64,000 bases of DNA from Sphingobacteriia bacterium 24-36-13 (GTDB lineage: Bacteria > Bacteroidota > Bacteroidia > Chitinophagales > Chitinophagaceae). The translations under genes and the position numbers were made by a program. Location: assembly GCA_002281875.1 (NCBI GenBank), contig NCHN01000008.1, forward strand, positions 31,385 to 95,384, in the 5' to 3' direction. Shown one piece after another: positions 36,848-46,379 of this stretch. Positions within the stretch are counted from its first letter, which is position 1; the number at the start of each line of letters is the position of its first letter. Below the pieces are notes generated by a model, which saw only the letters and a program-made list of their open reading frames with translations, had not been told where the DNA came from and searched no databases.

Positions 36848-37135
36848 ATGGCTGTATTGAATGAACATATTACTGAACTGCAAGAAAAACTGCAGGTACT
36901 GTTGAAAGCCTATCGCCAGGTTCAAAAAGAGAACCAACGACTTGAAAAAGAGTTGAGCACCTTTCAACAGTTGCAAGCGAGTAATACAGCTGCTTTATCT
37001 GTATTGGAACAAAAATTGGCAGCAGCCAGAATGAGTTCAGGCAGCTGGGATCCCGAAGAAAAACTCAAATTGCAAAAACAAATCGATACCTATCTTAAAG
37101 AAATAGATAAATGCCTGGCGTTGCTGCACGCTTAA
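36848..37135 (+). CDS. Small coiled-coil protein next to zapA
   Basis: The 95-residue protein is mostly one coiled coil (about residues 5-65, with heptads in LQEKLQVLLKAYRQVQKENQ), a GSW segment and a second helix (LKLQKQIDTYLKEIDKCLAL). I do not recognise a named family. It sits between pheT and zapA with four-base spacing to zapA, so it may be a division-associated partner with a role like ZapB. That is inferred from shape and position. Confidence 0.75.
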   Translation: MAVLNEHITELQEKLQVLLKAYRQVQKENQRLEKELSTFQQLQASNTAALSVLEQKLAAARMSSGSWDPEEKLKLQKQIDTYLKEIDKCLALLHA

Positions 37136-37139
37136 TACC

Positions 37140-37436
37140 ATGTCTGAATTAATACCTGTAAATATTGTTGTTGCCGACCGGAACTACCGATTAAAAATTG
37201 AAGCGGAAGATGAAGAAATGGTGCGCAAGACTGCCCAAACCATCAACGAAAAAATAGCCCAATTCAAAACAGATTTTGCAGGCAAAGACACCCAAGACTA
37301 CTTAGCCATGGTACTGCTTTGGTTTGCAACCGAGCAAAAAGACAATGCCAAACTGGCTTTATTGGCCGATGAAACCGCTAAACAAATTAAAGAACTGGCA
37401 CAATCCATTGATAAAGCATTGGAAGATCACCCCTAA
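37140..37436 (+). CDS. zapA: Cell division protein ZapA
   Basis: ZapA binds and bundles FtsZ filaments. The 98-residue protein begins with the family beta-sheet head (PVNIVVADRNYRLKIEAEDE, EEMVRKTAQTINEKIAQFK) and continues with a coiled-coil tail (about 60-98). Length is normal. The gene follows a small coiled-coil gene and precedes rny. Confidence 0.9.
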   Translation: MSELIPVNIVVADRNYRLKIEAEDEEMVRKTAQTINEKIAQFKTDFAGKDTQDYLAMVLLWFATEQKDNAKLALLADETAKQIKELAQSIDKALEDHP

Positions 37437-37563
37437 TTTATTGCTGTACTCAAAAATCTCCTATCTTCTTGTTATCTTCGTAGCAAGTCAATTACTTATT
37501 ATATATAAATGAGATTTGATCTGTTAAATAGAATTGTGAACGTTTTAAACCCTTGCCAAGAAC

Positions 37564-39129
37564 ATGGATCCAATAATTATTTCCATCATATCAGCTGTAG
37601 TAGCCCTAGTAGCGGGTGTTGTAGCGGGTAAAGTCATTTTTGCAAAAAACACCCAAAAACAAGTAGAAGACGCCGAATTACAGGCACAAACCATTTTAAA
37701 AGAAGCTGAACTAAGAGCAGAAACCATTAAAAAGGAGAAGCAATTAGAGGCAAAAGAAAGGTTTGTACAATTAAAATCGGAGTACGAGCGCGATGTAAAT
37801 GAGCGCAATCGCAAGATTGGCGAAGTAGAAAATCGCATCAAGCAAAAAGAAATTACCATCAACCAAAAGGAAGCCAGCATTGAAAAGCAGGTGAAAGAAA
37901 ACGACGCCATCAAAGAAAACTTGAACCGTCAGATTGAGTTGGTTAATATCAAAAGAACAGAGTTAGAAAAGCACCAAGAAGAGCATATCCGCCGATTAGA
38001 AAAAGTGGCTGGCTTAACTGCTGAGGATGCTAAAGCCCAGTTAATTGAAAGCTTAAAGCAGGAAGCGCACACACAGGCTTTGTCATTGCAACAAGAAATT
38101 ATTGAAGACGCCAAACAAAAAGCCAATAAAGAAGCTCGCAAGATTGTTATTCAGTCTATACAACGTACCGCTGCAGAGCATACCATTGAAAATACCGTAA
38201 CCGTATTCAACTTAGAAACCGACGAAATAAAAGGTCAAATCATTGGTAGAGAAGGTCGTAATATCCGCGCCATTGAAGCCGCTACTGGAGTTGATTTAAT
38301 TGTGGATGATACGCCGGAAGCCATTATACTCAGCAGTTTTGATCCACTAAGAAGAGAAATTGCCCGCTTGAGTTTACAGCGCTTGGTATCCGATGGACGT
38401 ATTCACCCTGCACGTATTGAAGAAGTGGTAGAGAAAACCCGTCGTCAATTAGAAGACCAGGTAATGGAAATTGGAGAGCGCACTGTGATTGAAATGGGCA
38501 TCCATGGTTTACACAAAGAGCTAATTAGAATTGTAGGTAAAATGCGTTTCCGTTCTTCTTACGGTCAAAACCTATTGATGCATAGTCGTGAAACAGCCAA
38601 TTTATGTGGGATTATGGCCTCCGAGTTAGGCATGAACCCTAAACTGGCTAAAAGAGCGGGATTATTGCACGATATAGGCAAGGTTCCTGATGAAGAAACC
38701 GAATTGAGCCACGCATTATTAGGCGCTAAATTAGCCGAGAAATATGGCGAAAACCCTGCGGTAGTGAACGCAATTGGGGCTCACCACGATGAAATGGAAA
38801 TGTTGTACGTGATTTCTCCTATTGTTCAGGCTTGTGACGCCATCAGCGGTGCAAGACCGGGTGCTAGAAGGGAAATTATGCAGCAATACCTGCAAAGAAT
38901 CAAAGATTTAGAGAACCTAGCATTGGCTTACCAAGGGGTAGAGAAAGCGTATGCAATTCAAGCAGGACGTGAGTTACGCGTGATTGTAGAGGCAGATAAA
39001 GTAAGCGATGTAGACAGCGATAAACTCAGTTTTGAAATAGCACAAAAAATACAAACAGAAATGACCTATCCAGGTCAAATTAGGGTGACGGTAATTAGGG
39101 AAAAGAGGGCTGTAAACGTAGCTCGATAG
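37564..39129 (+). CDS. rny: Ribonuclease Y
   Basis: RNase Y is a membrane-tethered endoribonuclease that starts mRNA decay. The 521 residues show an N-terminal helix (about 5-24), a long coiled coil (about 30-190), a KH domain ([20 protein letters not shown]) and an HD domain with H369-D370 (LLHDIGKV). All key parts are intact. The 127-base gap after zapA probably holds its promoter, but I see no exact -7 element. Confidence 0.96.
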   Translation: MDPIIISIISAVVALVAGVVAGKVIFAKNTQKQVEDAELQAQTILKEAELRAETIKKEKQLEAKERFVQLKSEYERDVNERNRKIGEVENRIKQKEITINQKEASIEKQVKENDAIKENLNRQIELVNIKRTELEKHQEEHIRRLEKVAGLTAEDAKAQLIESLKQEAHTQALSLQQEIIEDAKQKANKEARKIVIQSIQRTAAEHTIENTVTVFNLETDEIKGQIIGREGRNIRAIEAATGVDLIVDDTPEAIILSSFDPLRREIARLSLQRLVSDGRIHPARIEEVVEKTRRQLEDQVMEIGERTVIEMGIHGLHKELIRIVGKMRFRSSYGQNLLMHSRETANLCGIMASELGMNPKLAKRAGLLHDIGKVPDEETELSHALLGAKLAEKYGENPAVVNAIGAHHDEMEMLYVISPIVQACDAISGARPGARREIMQQYLQRIKDLENLALAYQGVEKAYAIQAGRELRVIVEADKVSDVDSDKLSFEIAQKIQTEMTYPGQIRVTVIREKRAVNVAR

Positions 39130-39143
39130 AAAATTCATGAAAA

Positions 39144-39176
39144 TTTGCATTTTTTAAAATATTCCCATTACCTTTG
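39144..39176 (+). promoter_or_regulatory. Candidate promoter of rplS
   Basis: TTTG (39144-39147) and an exact TAnnTTTG element, TACCTTTG (39169-39176), are separated by 21 bases, close to the Bacteroidota consensus spacing. The -7 element ends 22 bases before the rplS ATG. Confidence 0.6.
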
Positions 39177-39198
39177 CCGTCCGATAAAAATAAATGTT

Positions 39199-39549
39199 AT
39201 GCAGGCAGCAGTACAGTTTGTTCACGAACAATTGACCACGAAAAGAGAATTACCTAGCTTCAAAGCTGGTGATAATATTACCGTTAACTATAAGATTGTA
39301 GAGGGTGGTAAAGAGCGTATCCAGTCTTTCCGCGGAGATGTTATTAAACTACAAGGTGTAGGAGCTACTGCTTCATTTACCGTACGTAAAATCTCTGATG
39401 GTGTAGGTGTTGAGCGTTTGTTCCCCATCCAATCTCCAAATATTGAGTCAGTTATCTTAAACAAAAAAGGTAAAGTACGTCGTGCGAAGTTGTTTTACCT
39501 ACGTGAAAGAAGCGGTAAAAGTGCTCGTATTAAAGAAAAACGTTTCTAG
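39199..39549 (+). CDS. rplS: 50S ribosomal protein L19
   Basis: L19 sits at the 30S-50S interface. The ATG at 39199 (MQAAVQFVHEQL) gives 116 residues; upstream in-frame codons contain no family sequence and lie across the promoter. Typical segments are FKAGDNITVNYKI, RIQSFRGDVI and the basic C-terminus KVRRAKLFYLRERSGKSAR. A terminator follows the stop. Confidence 0.96.
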   Translation: MQAAVQFVHEQLTTKRELPSFKAGDNITVNYKIVEGGKERIQSFRGDVIKLQGVGATASFTVRKISDGVGVERLFPIQSPNIESVILNKKGKVRRAKLFYLRERSGKSARIKEKRF

Positions 39550-39567
39550 TAGAACGATAAATTATAT

Positions 39568-39602
39568 AAAAAAGCGTCCCGAATTATCGAGGCGCTTTTT
39601 TT
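39568..39602 (+). terminator. Intrinsic terminator after rplS
   Basis: AAAAAAGCG and CGCTTTTTTT pair across a short inner stem (CCCG with CGAG, one mismatch) and a small loop, with a seven-T tail. It lies 18 bases after the rplS stop and separates rplS from tatA. Confidence 0.8.
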
Positions 39603-39655
39603 ATTGGGTTTGTGGTACAGTTTTGCCTTAACTTTACGGCATTAAATAATATACT

Positions 39656-39844
39656 ATGGGAAGTTTAGGTTTTCAGGAATTACTGATCATTGGTATCGTA
39701 GTCCTAGTTTTATTTGGTGGAAGAAAAATTCCTGAGTTCATGAGAGGTCTTGGTAAAGGTATCCGTGAATTTAACGACGCCAAGAACAACGTGAAGAAAG
39801 AATTAGAAGAAGGCATTAAAGAAAAAGACAGCACAACCGCGTAA
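39656..39844 (+). CDS. tatA: Sec-independent protein translocase TatA/E
   Basis: TatA forms the pore for folded proteins carrying twin-arginine signals. The 62 residues have the membrane helix (about 5-20, [14 protein letters not shown]), the hinge FGGRKIPEF and an amphipathic helix ([18 protein letters not shown]). The last base of its stop is the first base of the gatA ATG. A possible Tat substrate, the DUF1501 protein with RRDFLK, lies at 54863-56437. Confidence 0.94.
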   Translation: MGSLGFQELLIIGIVVLVLFGGRKIPEFMRGLGKGIREFNDAKNNVKKELEEGIKEKDSTTA

Positions 39845-41280
39845 TGTTTGGTTTTACTACAATCAAAGCATTTCATACAGCATTGCAAAACGGCCAAACC
39901 ACTTGTGTGGAGGCCGTTCTTTTTTATACTAAGGCCATCGCTGAACATGCCCACTTAAATGCATTTTTAGAAGTGTATGAAACCGAAGCAGTAGAAAGAG
40001 CAAAGCAGTTAGATGCAGCAGCAGCCAGTGGAGCGCTGACAGGTCCATTACACGGTGTGGTAGTGGGGCTAAAAGATGTGATTGCCCATAAAGGGCATAC
40101 ATTAACTGCGAGCTCAAAAATGTTGGGCAATTTTGAATCCGTTTACAACGCCACTGTTACCGAAAAATTATTAGCCGCCGGAGCCATTATTATTGGTCGT
40201 CAAAACTGCGATGAATTTGCCATGGGCAGCAGCAATGAAAATTCTGCATTTGGACCTGTTCGCAATGCAGCTGATACCAATAAAGTTTCCGGAGGGTCTT
40301 CTGGGGGATCAGCAGTTGCCGTACAAGCAGGGCTCTGCATGATTAGTTTGGGCAGCGATACAGGCGGCTCTGTAAGACAACCTGCAGATTTTTGTGGCGT
40401 AGTGGGTATTAAACCCAGCTACGGAAGAATATCCAGATATGGGTTGATTGCTTATGCTTCTTCCTTTGATCAGATAGGAATTTTTTCTAGTACTGTTGAA
40501 GATGCCGCATTGGTATTGGAAGTAATTGCAGGAGCAGATGAGTATGATAGTACGGTTTCTCAACGCCCAGTTGAACAATACAGTAGCGTTACTGAAGCTC
40601 CTGAAAAAAAATACAAGATTGCTTATTTTAAAGAAGCATTGAATCATCCTTCCTTAGACCCAGCTATTCAAGAGCAAACTTTCGCCTTTATAAAAAGCAT
40701 GCAAGCAGCAGGGCATATAGTAGAAGCCATCGATTTTAATTTATTGGAATACGTAGTTCCTACTTATTATGTGTTAACTACTGCAGAAGCATCTAGCAAT
40801 TTATCTAGATACGATGGAGTACGCTTTGGTCATAGAACCAATAAAGAAGGAATTGATTTAACCGAAATGTACAAAGCTTCTCGCTCAGAAGGTTTTGGTG
40901 AGGAAGTTAAAAGAAGAATTTTACTAGGCACATTTGTATTGAGTGAAGGATTTTTTGATGCCTATTTTACTAAAGCACAACAAGTTCGTCAACTCCTGAA
41001 ACAACGAACTGATGCTATTTTCAGCGAATACGATGCCATCCTATCTCCAACTGTTCCAGCAACCGCGTTCAATATTGGCGCAAAATCGGATGACCCCATT
41101 GAAATGTTCTTAGCAGATATTTATACAGTATATCCCAACTTGGTTGGTATACCTGCTATTTCCATTCCTTTGTTTACGCATCCCAATGGAATGCCATTTG
41201 GTTTGCAACTCATGACGCGTTCTTTTGATGAAATGAATCTATTGCAATTGAGTGCTCAATTGATGGAGCTTAAATCATGA
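39844..41280 (+). CDS. gatA: Aspartyl/glutamyl-tRNA amidotransferase subunit A
   Basis: GatA is the amidase that supplies ammonia for converting Glu-tRNA-Gln (or Asp-tRNA-Asn) in the GatCAB complex. The 478 residues contain the Ser-cisSer-Lys triad K77 (GLKDVI), S152 (SGGSSGGSA) and S176 (DTGGSVRQP), at positions nearly identical to known GatA. Length is normal. It is translationally coupled to tatA upstream and overlaps the transglycosylase gene downstream by four bases. Confidence 0.95.
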   Translation: MFGFTTIKAFHTALQNGQTTCVEAVLFYTKAIAEHAHLNAFLEVYETEAVERAKQLDAAAASGALTGPLHGVVVGLKDVIAHKGHTLTASSKMLGNFESVYNATVTEKLLAAGAIIIGRQNCDEFAMGSSNENSAFGPVRNAADTNKVSGGSSGGSAVAVQAGLCMISLGSDTGGSVRQPADFCGVVGIKPSYGRISRYGLIAYASSFDQIGIFSSTVEDAALVLEVIAGADEYDSTVSQRPVEQYSSVTEAPEKKYKIAYFKEALNHPSLDPAIQEQTFAFIKSMQAAGHIVEAIDFNLLEYVVPTYYVLTTAEASSNLSRYDGVRFGHRTNKEGIDLTEMYKASRSEGFGEEVKRRILLGTFVLSEGFFDAYFTKAQQVRQLLKQRTDAIFSEYDAILSPTVPATAFNIGAKSDDPIEMFLADIYTVYPNLVGIPAISIPLFTHPNGMPFGLQLMTRSFDEMNLLQLSAQLMELKS

Positions 41281-42299
41281 AAAACTGCAGCTATAATCAA
41301 TCTATAAAAAATCTATTGCGATTATTTATACAAGCAATATTAGTAGGATTATGCATGCTCCCAAACACTAGTGCTCATGCACAAAAAGACAGCACCACCG
41401 ACAAGTTTGGTTTTAAATCGCTCTTCAAAAATAAGTTTGATGCATCTAAGCCTTATGCCGCACAACTCAATCCCAGAGCGGTTTCCTTTGTGCAAGAATA
41501 CATGCGCAAGCATACCAAGTCTTTAGAAAAAATGAAGTTATGGGGTAAGCCCTATTTTGATTTATATGATGCAGTATTGGTACAATATGGCGTGCCTAAA
41601 GAAATGAAATACCTCAGCGTTATCGAAAGCAATTTAGGCGCAGGGGTAGTATCCTGGGCAGGTGCAGCAGGCCCTTGGCAAATCATGGACTTTGAAGCAA
41701 AACGTTTTGGATTAAGTGTACGCAATCCCGATGAGCGAATGGATTACAATAAAAGTACCCATGTGGCAGCTAAAATTATGCGCGAATTATTTGCGCAGTT
41801 TAACGATTGGCTCTTAGTAGTAGCAGGTTACAACGGAGGCGCAGGAAGGGTTAGACAAGCCATTAAAAAAACGGGCAGTAGAGATTTTTGGCAATTGCAA
41901 TACCATTTACCAGAAGAAACACGTAACCATGTAAAGAAATTTATTGCAACGCATTATGTTATGGAAGGTGGTGGTGGATGGACAACCATGACTGCTGCTG
42001 AAACCAAATACCAGAAAGAGAATACGCCACAAAACGGAAATACTTCTTTATTAAGTGCAGAAGAATTGGCCAACTCCACAGAAATAAAAATTACTGGCAG
42101 GTATCAATCATTGGTGATAGCCAACGAGCTTAGTTTAGACATTCAACAGTTTAATAAATGGAACCCTGGATTTGAAAAAGCTTTGTCTGCGGGAAAAGAA
42201 TATTCCATGCGCTTACCAAAAGATAAGGCACCATTATTTGAAGTAAAGAAACAAGCCCTGCTAGCCGCATCTTTGCGAGCATTATTACAGAACTTTTAA
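41277..42299 (+). CDS. MltD-like lytic transglycosylase
   Basis: The 340-residue protein has a signal peptide (about 15-36, SAHAQ) and a family-1 transglycosylase SLT domain with catalytic E117 in LSVIESNLGAG, then SWAGAAGPWQIM and VVAGYNGGAGRV. The C-terminal part (about 262-325) resembles one degenerate LysM-like module (SLVIANELSLDIQQFNKWNP). The enzyme cleaves glycan strands of peptidoglycan. Its ATG overlaps the gatA stop (ATGA). Confidence 0.88.
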   Translation: MKNCSYNQSIKNLLRLFIQAILVGLCMLPNTSAHAQKDSTTDKFGFKSLFKNKFDASKPYAAQLNPRAVSFVQEYMRKHTKSLEKMKLWGKPYFDLYDAVLVQYGVPKEMKYLSVIESNLGAGVVSWAGAAGPWQIMDFEAKRFGLSVRNPDERMDYNKSTHVAAKIMRELFAQFNDWLLVVAGYNGGAGRVRQAIKKTGSRDFWQLQYHLPEETRNHVKKFIATHYVMEGGGGWTTMTAAETKYQKENTPQNGNTSLLSAEELANSTEIKITGRYQSLVIANELSLDIQQFNKWNPGFEKALSAGKEYSMRLPKDKAPLFEVKKQALLAASLRALLQNF

Positions 42300-42308
42300 T
42301 GAGTTTTT

Positions 42309-42782
42309 TTAGTTCACTGCTTTGTCTGCACAACAACTGCTGGCAAATGCATCCGGCTTGGCTTTGAAGGCAAAACCCATTCCCAATATATATCCCATTG
42401 CTTCACGCAATGCATCATTGCTTTTAAACATGGGGTTGGTATTAATGTCGGCATGCACTTCCATTTCAATATGGTGCTCAATAAACAAAGGGCAAAGTTC
42501 GTAGGCAATTTCAATGCTCTTAGCCACTTCGGTAAGCATTCTTTCTTTTAAATGATACCGCTGTTTGGTTTTTTCGTTGTGGATATACATAAAGCCACCA
42601 CTGTGTTCGCGCAAGAATACAATCACTGTTGCGAACTCAGTGTCTTCTCCTTTAACCTGGCTGTCGGTGCCAATACAAACTTTTAGTTTAGTGCCTTTTG
42701 CGGTTTCTCTTTTGATGGCTTCCTCTACCGCATCTTTAATAGGTAATACGATGTTTTCTCCATTGAATTTTCTCCAACGCAT
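42309..42782 (-). CDS. YkuK-type RNase H-like family protein (DUF458)
   Basis: The 157-residue protein matches the YkuK/DUF458 family with a ribonuclease H-like fold: CIGTDSQVKGEDTEFATVIV, then GFMYIHNEKTKQRYHLKERM and VHADINTNPMFKSNDALREA. The acidic residues D in GTDSQ and D in HADIN fit an RNase H-like site. No activity is established for the family. It lies between two plus-strand genes on the opposite strand. Confidence 0.82.
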   Translation of the reverse strand: MRWRKFNGENIVLPIKDAVEEAIKRETAKGTKLKVCIGTDSQVKGEDTEFATVIVFLREHSGGFMYIHNEKTKQRYHLKERMLTEVAKSIEIAYELCPLFIEHHIEMEVHADINTNPMFKSNDALREAMGYILGMGFAFKAKPDAFASSCCADKAVN

Positions 42783-42877
42783 AAAATAGGGTTTTCTGAA
42801 GTTACCAACTAAAATCCCTTATTACCGCAAATCCATATCATCTTATTATTAACAGTGGTGGATAATGCCTCAAATGG

Positions 42878-42885
42878 TAACTTTG
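42878..42885 (+). promoter_or_regulatory. Candidate -7 element of the ABC exporter
   Basis: TAACTTTG is an exact TAnnTTTG match ending eight bases before the ATG at 42894. The leader would be only a few bases long. No clear -33 TTTG is seen. Confidence 0.4.
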
Positions 42886-42893
42886 CCCCTATC

Positions 42894-44684
42894 ATGAAAT
42901 TACTGTTACAATACCTCAAACCTTATAAATGGCTGATTGGATTAGCCTTGCTATTGGCGGCCATCAACCAGAGTTTCAGCATGCTCGATCCCTACTTTTT
43001 TGGTAAGCTATTGGACCAATACGGAATGCATCCTTTGCAAACCGGGTATTTTAATGAACAAAAACAATTTGTTGCAACGGGTACAAGAACCGAATCAGAA
43101 TTTATATGGGGCGTACTGGGCTTCTTAGGTATATTGATTAGTGTGGCCATGATCTCAAGAATTGCCAAGGCATTTCAGGATTATATGAGCAATGTGATTG
43201 TTCAAAAATTTGGTGCAAAAATTTTTACGGATGGATTAAAACATTCGATGCAGTTACCTTACCAAGAATTTGAAGACCAACGAAGTGGAGAGACATTATC
43301 CATTCTTTCTAAAGTAAGAACCGATACAGAAAAATTTATCATTGCATTCATTAATGTGCTCTTTAGTATACTCGTAGGTATAGTATTTATTTCTGTTTAC
43401 TCCTTCCGTTTGCATTGGAGCATCATGCCTATTTATGCCGTTGGCATTGTATTTCTTTCATTGCTTACCAGTTTTTTAAGTAAGCGAATCAAAGCCATAC
43501 AAAAAGATATTGTAAAAGAGACCACTACCCTAGCGGGCACTACCACAGAGAGTTTGCGCAATATAGAGTTAGTAAAAAGTTTGGGATTAACCGAACAAGA
43601 AATTAACCGACTCAATAAAAATACCTACAAAATTTTAGGCCTTGAATTACGTAAAGTAAAAAGCATTCGATCACTCAGTTTTGTGCAAGGCACATTTGTA
43701 AACTTGCTCCGACAAATCATCATGTTCACTTTGTTGTGGTTGGTATTTCAAGGAAAGCTAACAGCAGGAGAAGTAATGACTTTGACTTTTTACTCCTTTT
43801 TTATTTTTGGACCATTACAAGAAATTGGTAATATCATTTTAAGTTACCGCGAAGCAGAAGCATCATTGAATAATTTTCATAAGCTGATGCAAAAGCCATC
43901 AGAACCCAAGCCGGCCAGTCCTAAAGCTATTGGACCAATTAGCAACTTGGCTTTCAATGATATTCGCTTCAAGCACCAAACTGCCAGTTTTTATGCATTA
44001 GATGGAATAACATTTCAGGCAAAAAAAGGAGAAACCATTGCTTTTGTAGGACCATCTGGTGCCGGTAAAAGTACTTTGGTTAAATTATTAGTAGGCTTAT
44101 ACCATACCCAAGAAGGATCGGTAGATTACAATGGCATACATGGCCATGAGATTGATATGGAAGAGCTTCGCAATCAAATTGGGTTTGTAACCCAAGACAC
44201 CCAATTATTTGCGGGTACTTTAAAAGAGAATTTATTGTTTGTGGCACCCAATGCCAGCGATGAAGAAATAAAAGCCGCATTGCATAAAGCCAGCTGTGAT
44301 AATTTGTTGGCTAAAGCCAATGATGGCATTGATTCATTAATTGGCGAAAGTGGATTAAAACTAAGCGGAGGCGAAAAACAGCGATTATCGATTGCCCGCG
44401 CATTAATTAGACAACCCAAACTCTTGATTTTTGACGAAGCCACTTCGGCCTTGGACAGCATTACAGAAGAAGAAATCACCAATACCATTCGTTCTATTTC
44501 TGCACTAAAAGAACAGATTACGATCATGATTGCCCATCGACTAAGCACCATCATGCATGCCGACCGCATTTATGTATTAGAGAAGGGCAAAGTGGTAGAA
44601 ACTGGAAGTCATGCCGAATTGCTTACCGAAAAAGGATTGTACTACGCCATGTGGCGCCAGCAGATTGGGGAAAGAAAGGGGTAA
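42894..44684 (+). CDS. ABC exporter with fused permease and ATPase (type IV)
   Basis: The ATG at 42894 (MKLLLQYLKPYKWL) gives 596 residues; the longer frame would cover the likely -7 element. Six membrane helices lie within residues 1-320. The nucleotide-binding domain has Walker A GPSGAGKST (386-394), signature LSGGEKQRLSIARAL, Walker B LLIFDEATSALD and the H-loop IAHRLST. It is a half-transporter that should dimerise. Substrate may be a lipid, drug or peptide; nothing nearby decides. Confidence 0.94.
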   Translation: MKLLLQYLKPYKWLIGLALLLAAINQSFSMLDPYFFGKLLDQYGMHPLQTGYFNEQKQFVATGTRTESEFIWGVLGFLGILISVAMISRIAKAFQDYMSNVIVQKFGAKIFTDGLKHSMQLPYQEFEDQRSGETLSILSKVRTDTEKFIIAFINVLFSILVGIVFISVYSFRLHWSIMPIYAVGIVFLSLLTSFLSKRIKAIQKDIVKETTTLAGTTTESLRNIELVKSLGLTEQEINRLNKNTYKILGLELRKVKSIRSLSFVQGTFVNLLRQIIMFTLLWLVFQGKLTAGEVMTLTFYSFFIFGPLQEIGNIILSYREAEASLNNFHKLMQKPSEPKPASPKAIGPISNLAFNDIRFKHQTASFYALDGITFQAKKGETIAFVGPSGAGKSTLVKLLVGLYHTQEGSVDYNGIHGHEIDMEELRNQIGFVTQDTQLFAGTLKENLLFVAPNASDEEIKAALHKASCDNLLAKANDGIDSLIGESGLKLSGGEKQRLSIARALIRQPKLLIFDEATSALDSITEEEITNTIRSISALKEQITIMIAHRLSTIMHADRIYVLEKGKVVETGSHAELLTEKGLYYAMWRQQIGERKG

Positions 44685-44894
44685 GCACTTGGCCTAGGCT
44701 GAAAAAATCCAGCCACCTCAAAGTGCAATCCCCCCCCGGAAACTTCACTCGTCAGTGGCTGGCTAGATTGTCAAAATCTGACACAAATAAAACGTATTTG
44801 ACCCCTTTATCACCTATAAAAGGTTAAGTAACCAGTAAACAAATAGGTTATTTCCTATATTTTGCAGAAGATTTTGACCAATTCCTGCACTTAA

Positions 44895-46304
44895 ATGAAA
44901 AAACTACTTGTTTTACTAATAGGGTTACTTATTTCGGGTTCAGTGTTTTCTGAGGAGATTGATAGCGTATTAACACTCAAAAAGTCACCTTTTTTTACTG
45001 ATTTGATTCGGAGAGAAGCACTTATTCAACCATTACGGTCTGCAGAATTCAATTTTGTAAACCCCGAGTTCAAGCACCTGAAAACGAGGCGTTATCAATT
45101 TTTTAAAAGTGGGCCTGATTTATATATTCATTTTAACGGATCGGGGTTTTTATACAAATTGAAAAATCCGAATGACTCTGTTTTAACTTTCAAACGTATT
45201 GACGAAACCGAGAATTATAATTATAATATTGAAGCTTTTCTATTTACCCATCAAAAAGAAATCTACAATATTGGTGGCTATGGATATTGGAAAACCAGTG
45301 GAACTCTCAGAAAATACAACCGCAAAGACCGAGAATGGGATGCTGAACCCATTGATCAGGAAATTCATATGCCCTTTGCAAACCAGTTGGGGACATCGGG
45401 TCAACTATCTTGGTTCAATCCCCAAACCCAATATTTATTTATTCCATTTCAGCGAATAATTAACTCTGGGGTTAAAATTGAGAAGGAAGAAGACCAATTT
45501 GATCAAAAAGTATATCGGCTAGACTTAAATAACAAGACTTGGAAAAAATTAGGCAAAACCAACGCTGATTATTTTGATATACTCCAAAAAACAAAATGGG
45601 TATTGGCCACCGATTCTGGTCAACTCATCTGTTTTAACCACAAAGTTTATCAAATTAATTTTGAAGAAAATATCATTAAAGAATATACTGAGCCAAGCCT
45701 CGCACAAAGCTTAGAACGAATCAATAACTCACATCTTGCCTATTATCATAACCAAACCATTTACTATTTGAATGGAAAGACTTGGCTATATGATTCAGTA
45801 AAAGTAGATACCTCAAAATTTGAGAAAGCGAATTTTAAGGTTTGGAAGAAAAATAATTCTGGTTTTATTTTTGGCATCGCTCCTATTATCATTATACTAT
45901 CAGCTGCTGCTGCCAGAAAAAGAGCCGCAAAGAAAAAAAGAGAGCAACTGCTAGAAGATGCTGCCAATAAGGTTCCTATCTCTTCTGCTGTAAAAATAAA
46001 GTTCAACGAAACAGAGAAGCAATTGCTCAATTTATTATTAGAAAAATCGAAGCAAAACAGCACCACTACTATTACTGAGATCAATTATGTATTAGGCATC
46101 AAAGACAAGAATATAGGCTTGCAAAAAAAAGTAAGAAGTGATGTGATGAAAAGCATTAATGAAAAATTCAACTTCTTACAAGATGGCGATACCGAATTGG
46201 TTTGCAATATCAGAAGTCAAGCAGATAAGCGCTTCTTTGAATACTATATTGACAAAGAGAATATTCAGTTGTTAGAGATTATGCTTAGAGAGGATAATGA
46301 GTAA
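44895..46304 (+). CDS. Single-pass membrane protein with extracytoplasmic propeller-like and cytoplasmic HTH-like regions
   Basis: I do not recognise a named family. The 469 residues have a signal peptide (1-19), a region of about 300 residues with kelch-like strands (EIYNIGGYGYWKTSG, KVYRLDLNNKTWKKLG, TIYYLNGKTWLYDS), one membrane helix (323-340) followed by a strongly basic stop-transfer (RKRAAKKKRE), and a cytoplasmic 129-residue part. The latter contains helices with ITEINYVLGIKDKNIGLQKK and VRSDVMKSINEKF that look like a winged helix. It could be a membrane-tethered one-component regulator; that is inference. Confidence 0.7.
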   Translation: MKKLLVLLIGLLISGSVFSEEIDSVLTLKKSPFFTDLIRREALIQPLRSAEFNFVNPEFKHLKTRRYQFFKSGPDLYIHFNGSGFLYKLKNPNDSVLTFKRIDETENYNYNIEAFLFTHQKEIYNIGGYGYWKTSGTLRKYNRKDREWDAEPIDQEIHMPFANQLGTSGQLSWFNPQTQYLFIPFQRIINSGVKIEKEEDQFDQKVYRLDLNNKTWKKLGKTNADYFDILQKTKWVLATDSGQLICFNHKVYQINFEENIIKEYTEPSLAQSLERINNSHLAYYHNQTIYYLNGKTWLYDSVKVDTSKFEKANFKVWKKNNSGFIFGIAPIIIILSAAAARKRAAKKKREQLLEDAANKVPISSAVKIKFNETEKQLLNLLLEKSKQNSTTTITEINYVLGIKDKNIGLQKKVRSDVMKSINEKFNFLQDGDTELVCNIRSQADKRFFEYYIDKENIQLLEIMLREDNE

Positions 46305-46308
46305 TATC

Positions 46309-46369
46309 TACTTTCAAATATCATGACATTTGAAAGTACTACTTGCAATTATCATGATAATTAGAAGTA
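46309..46369. repeat. Two tandem 30-bp palindromes between convergent genes
   Basis: Unit 1 (46309-46338) has arms TACTTTCAAAT and ATTTGAAAGTA around ATCATGAC; 14 of 15 base pairs match. Unit 2 (46340-46369) starts TACTTGCAATTATCA and ends AATTAGAAGTA, with 13 of 15 pairs. Both share the centre TCATGA, and 25 of 30 positions are identical, so the pair is also a direct repeat of 31 bases. They fill the 75-base gap between two convergent stop codons. The low GC content is unlike a normal intrinsic terminator. Confidence 0.75.
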
Positions 46370-46379
46370 CGAAATTGTC

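Noticed and set aside
37437-37563. 6S RNA or another small RNA between zapA and rny
   Set aside because: The gap is only 127 bases, AT-rich, and shows no 6S-like closed stem or bubble.
44709-44762. Terminator from CCAGCCAC and GTGGCTGG
   Set aside because: The arms are perfect, but the loop is 38 bases and no T run follows; a hairpin is possible but a terminator call is not supported.
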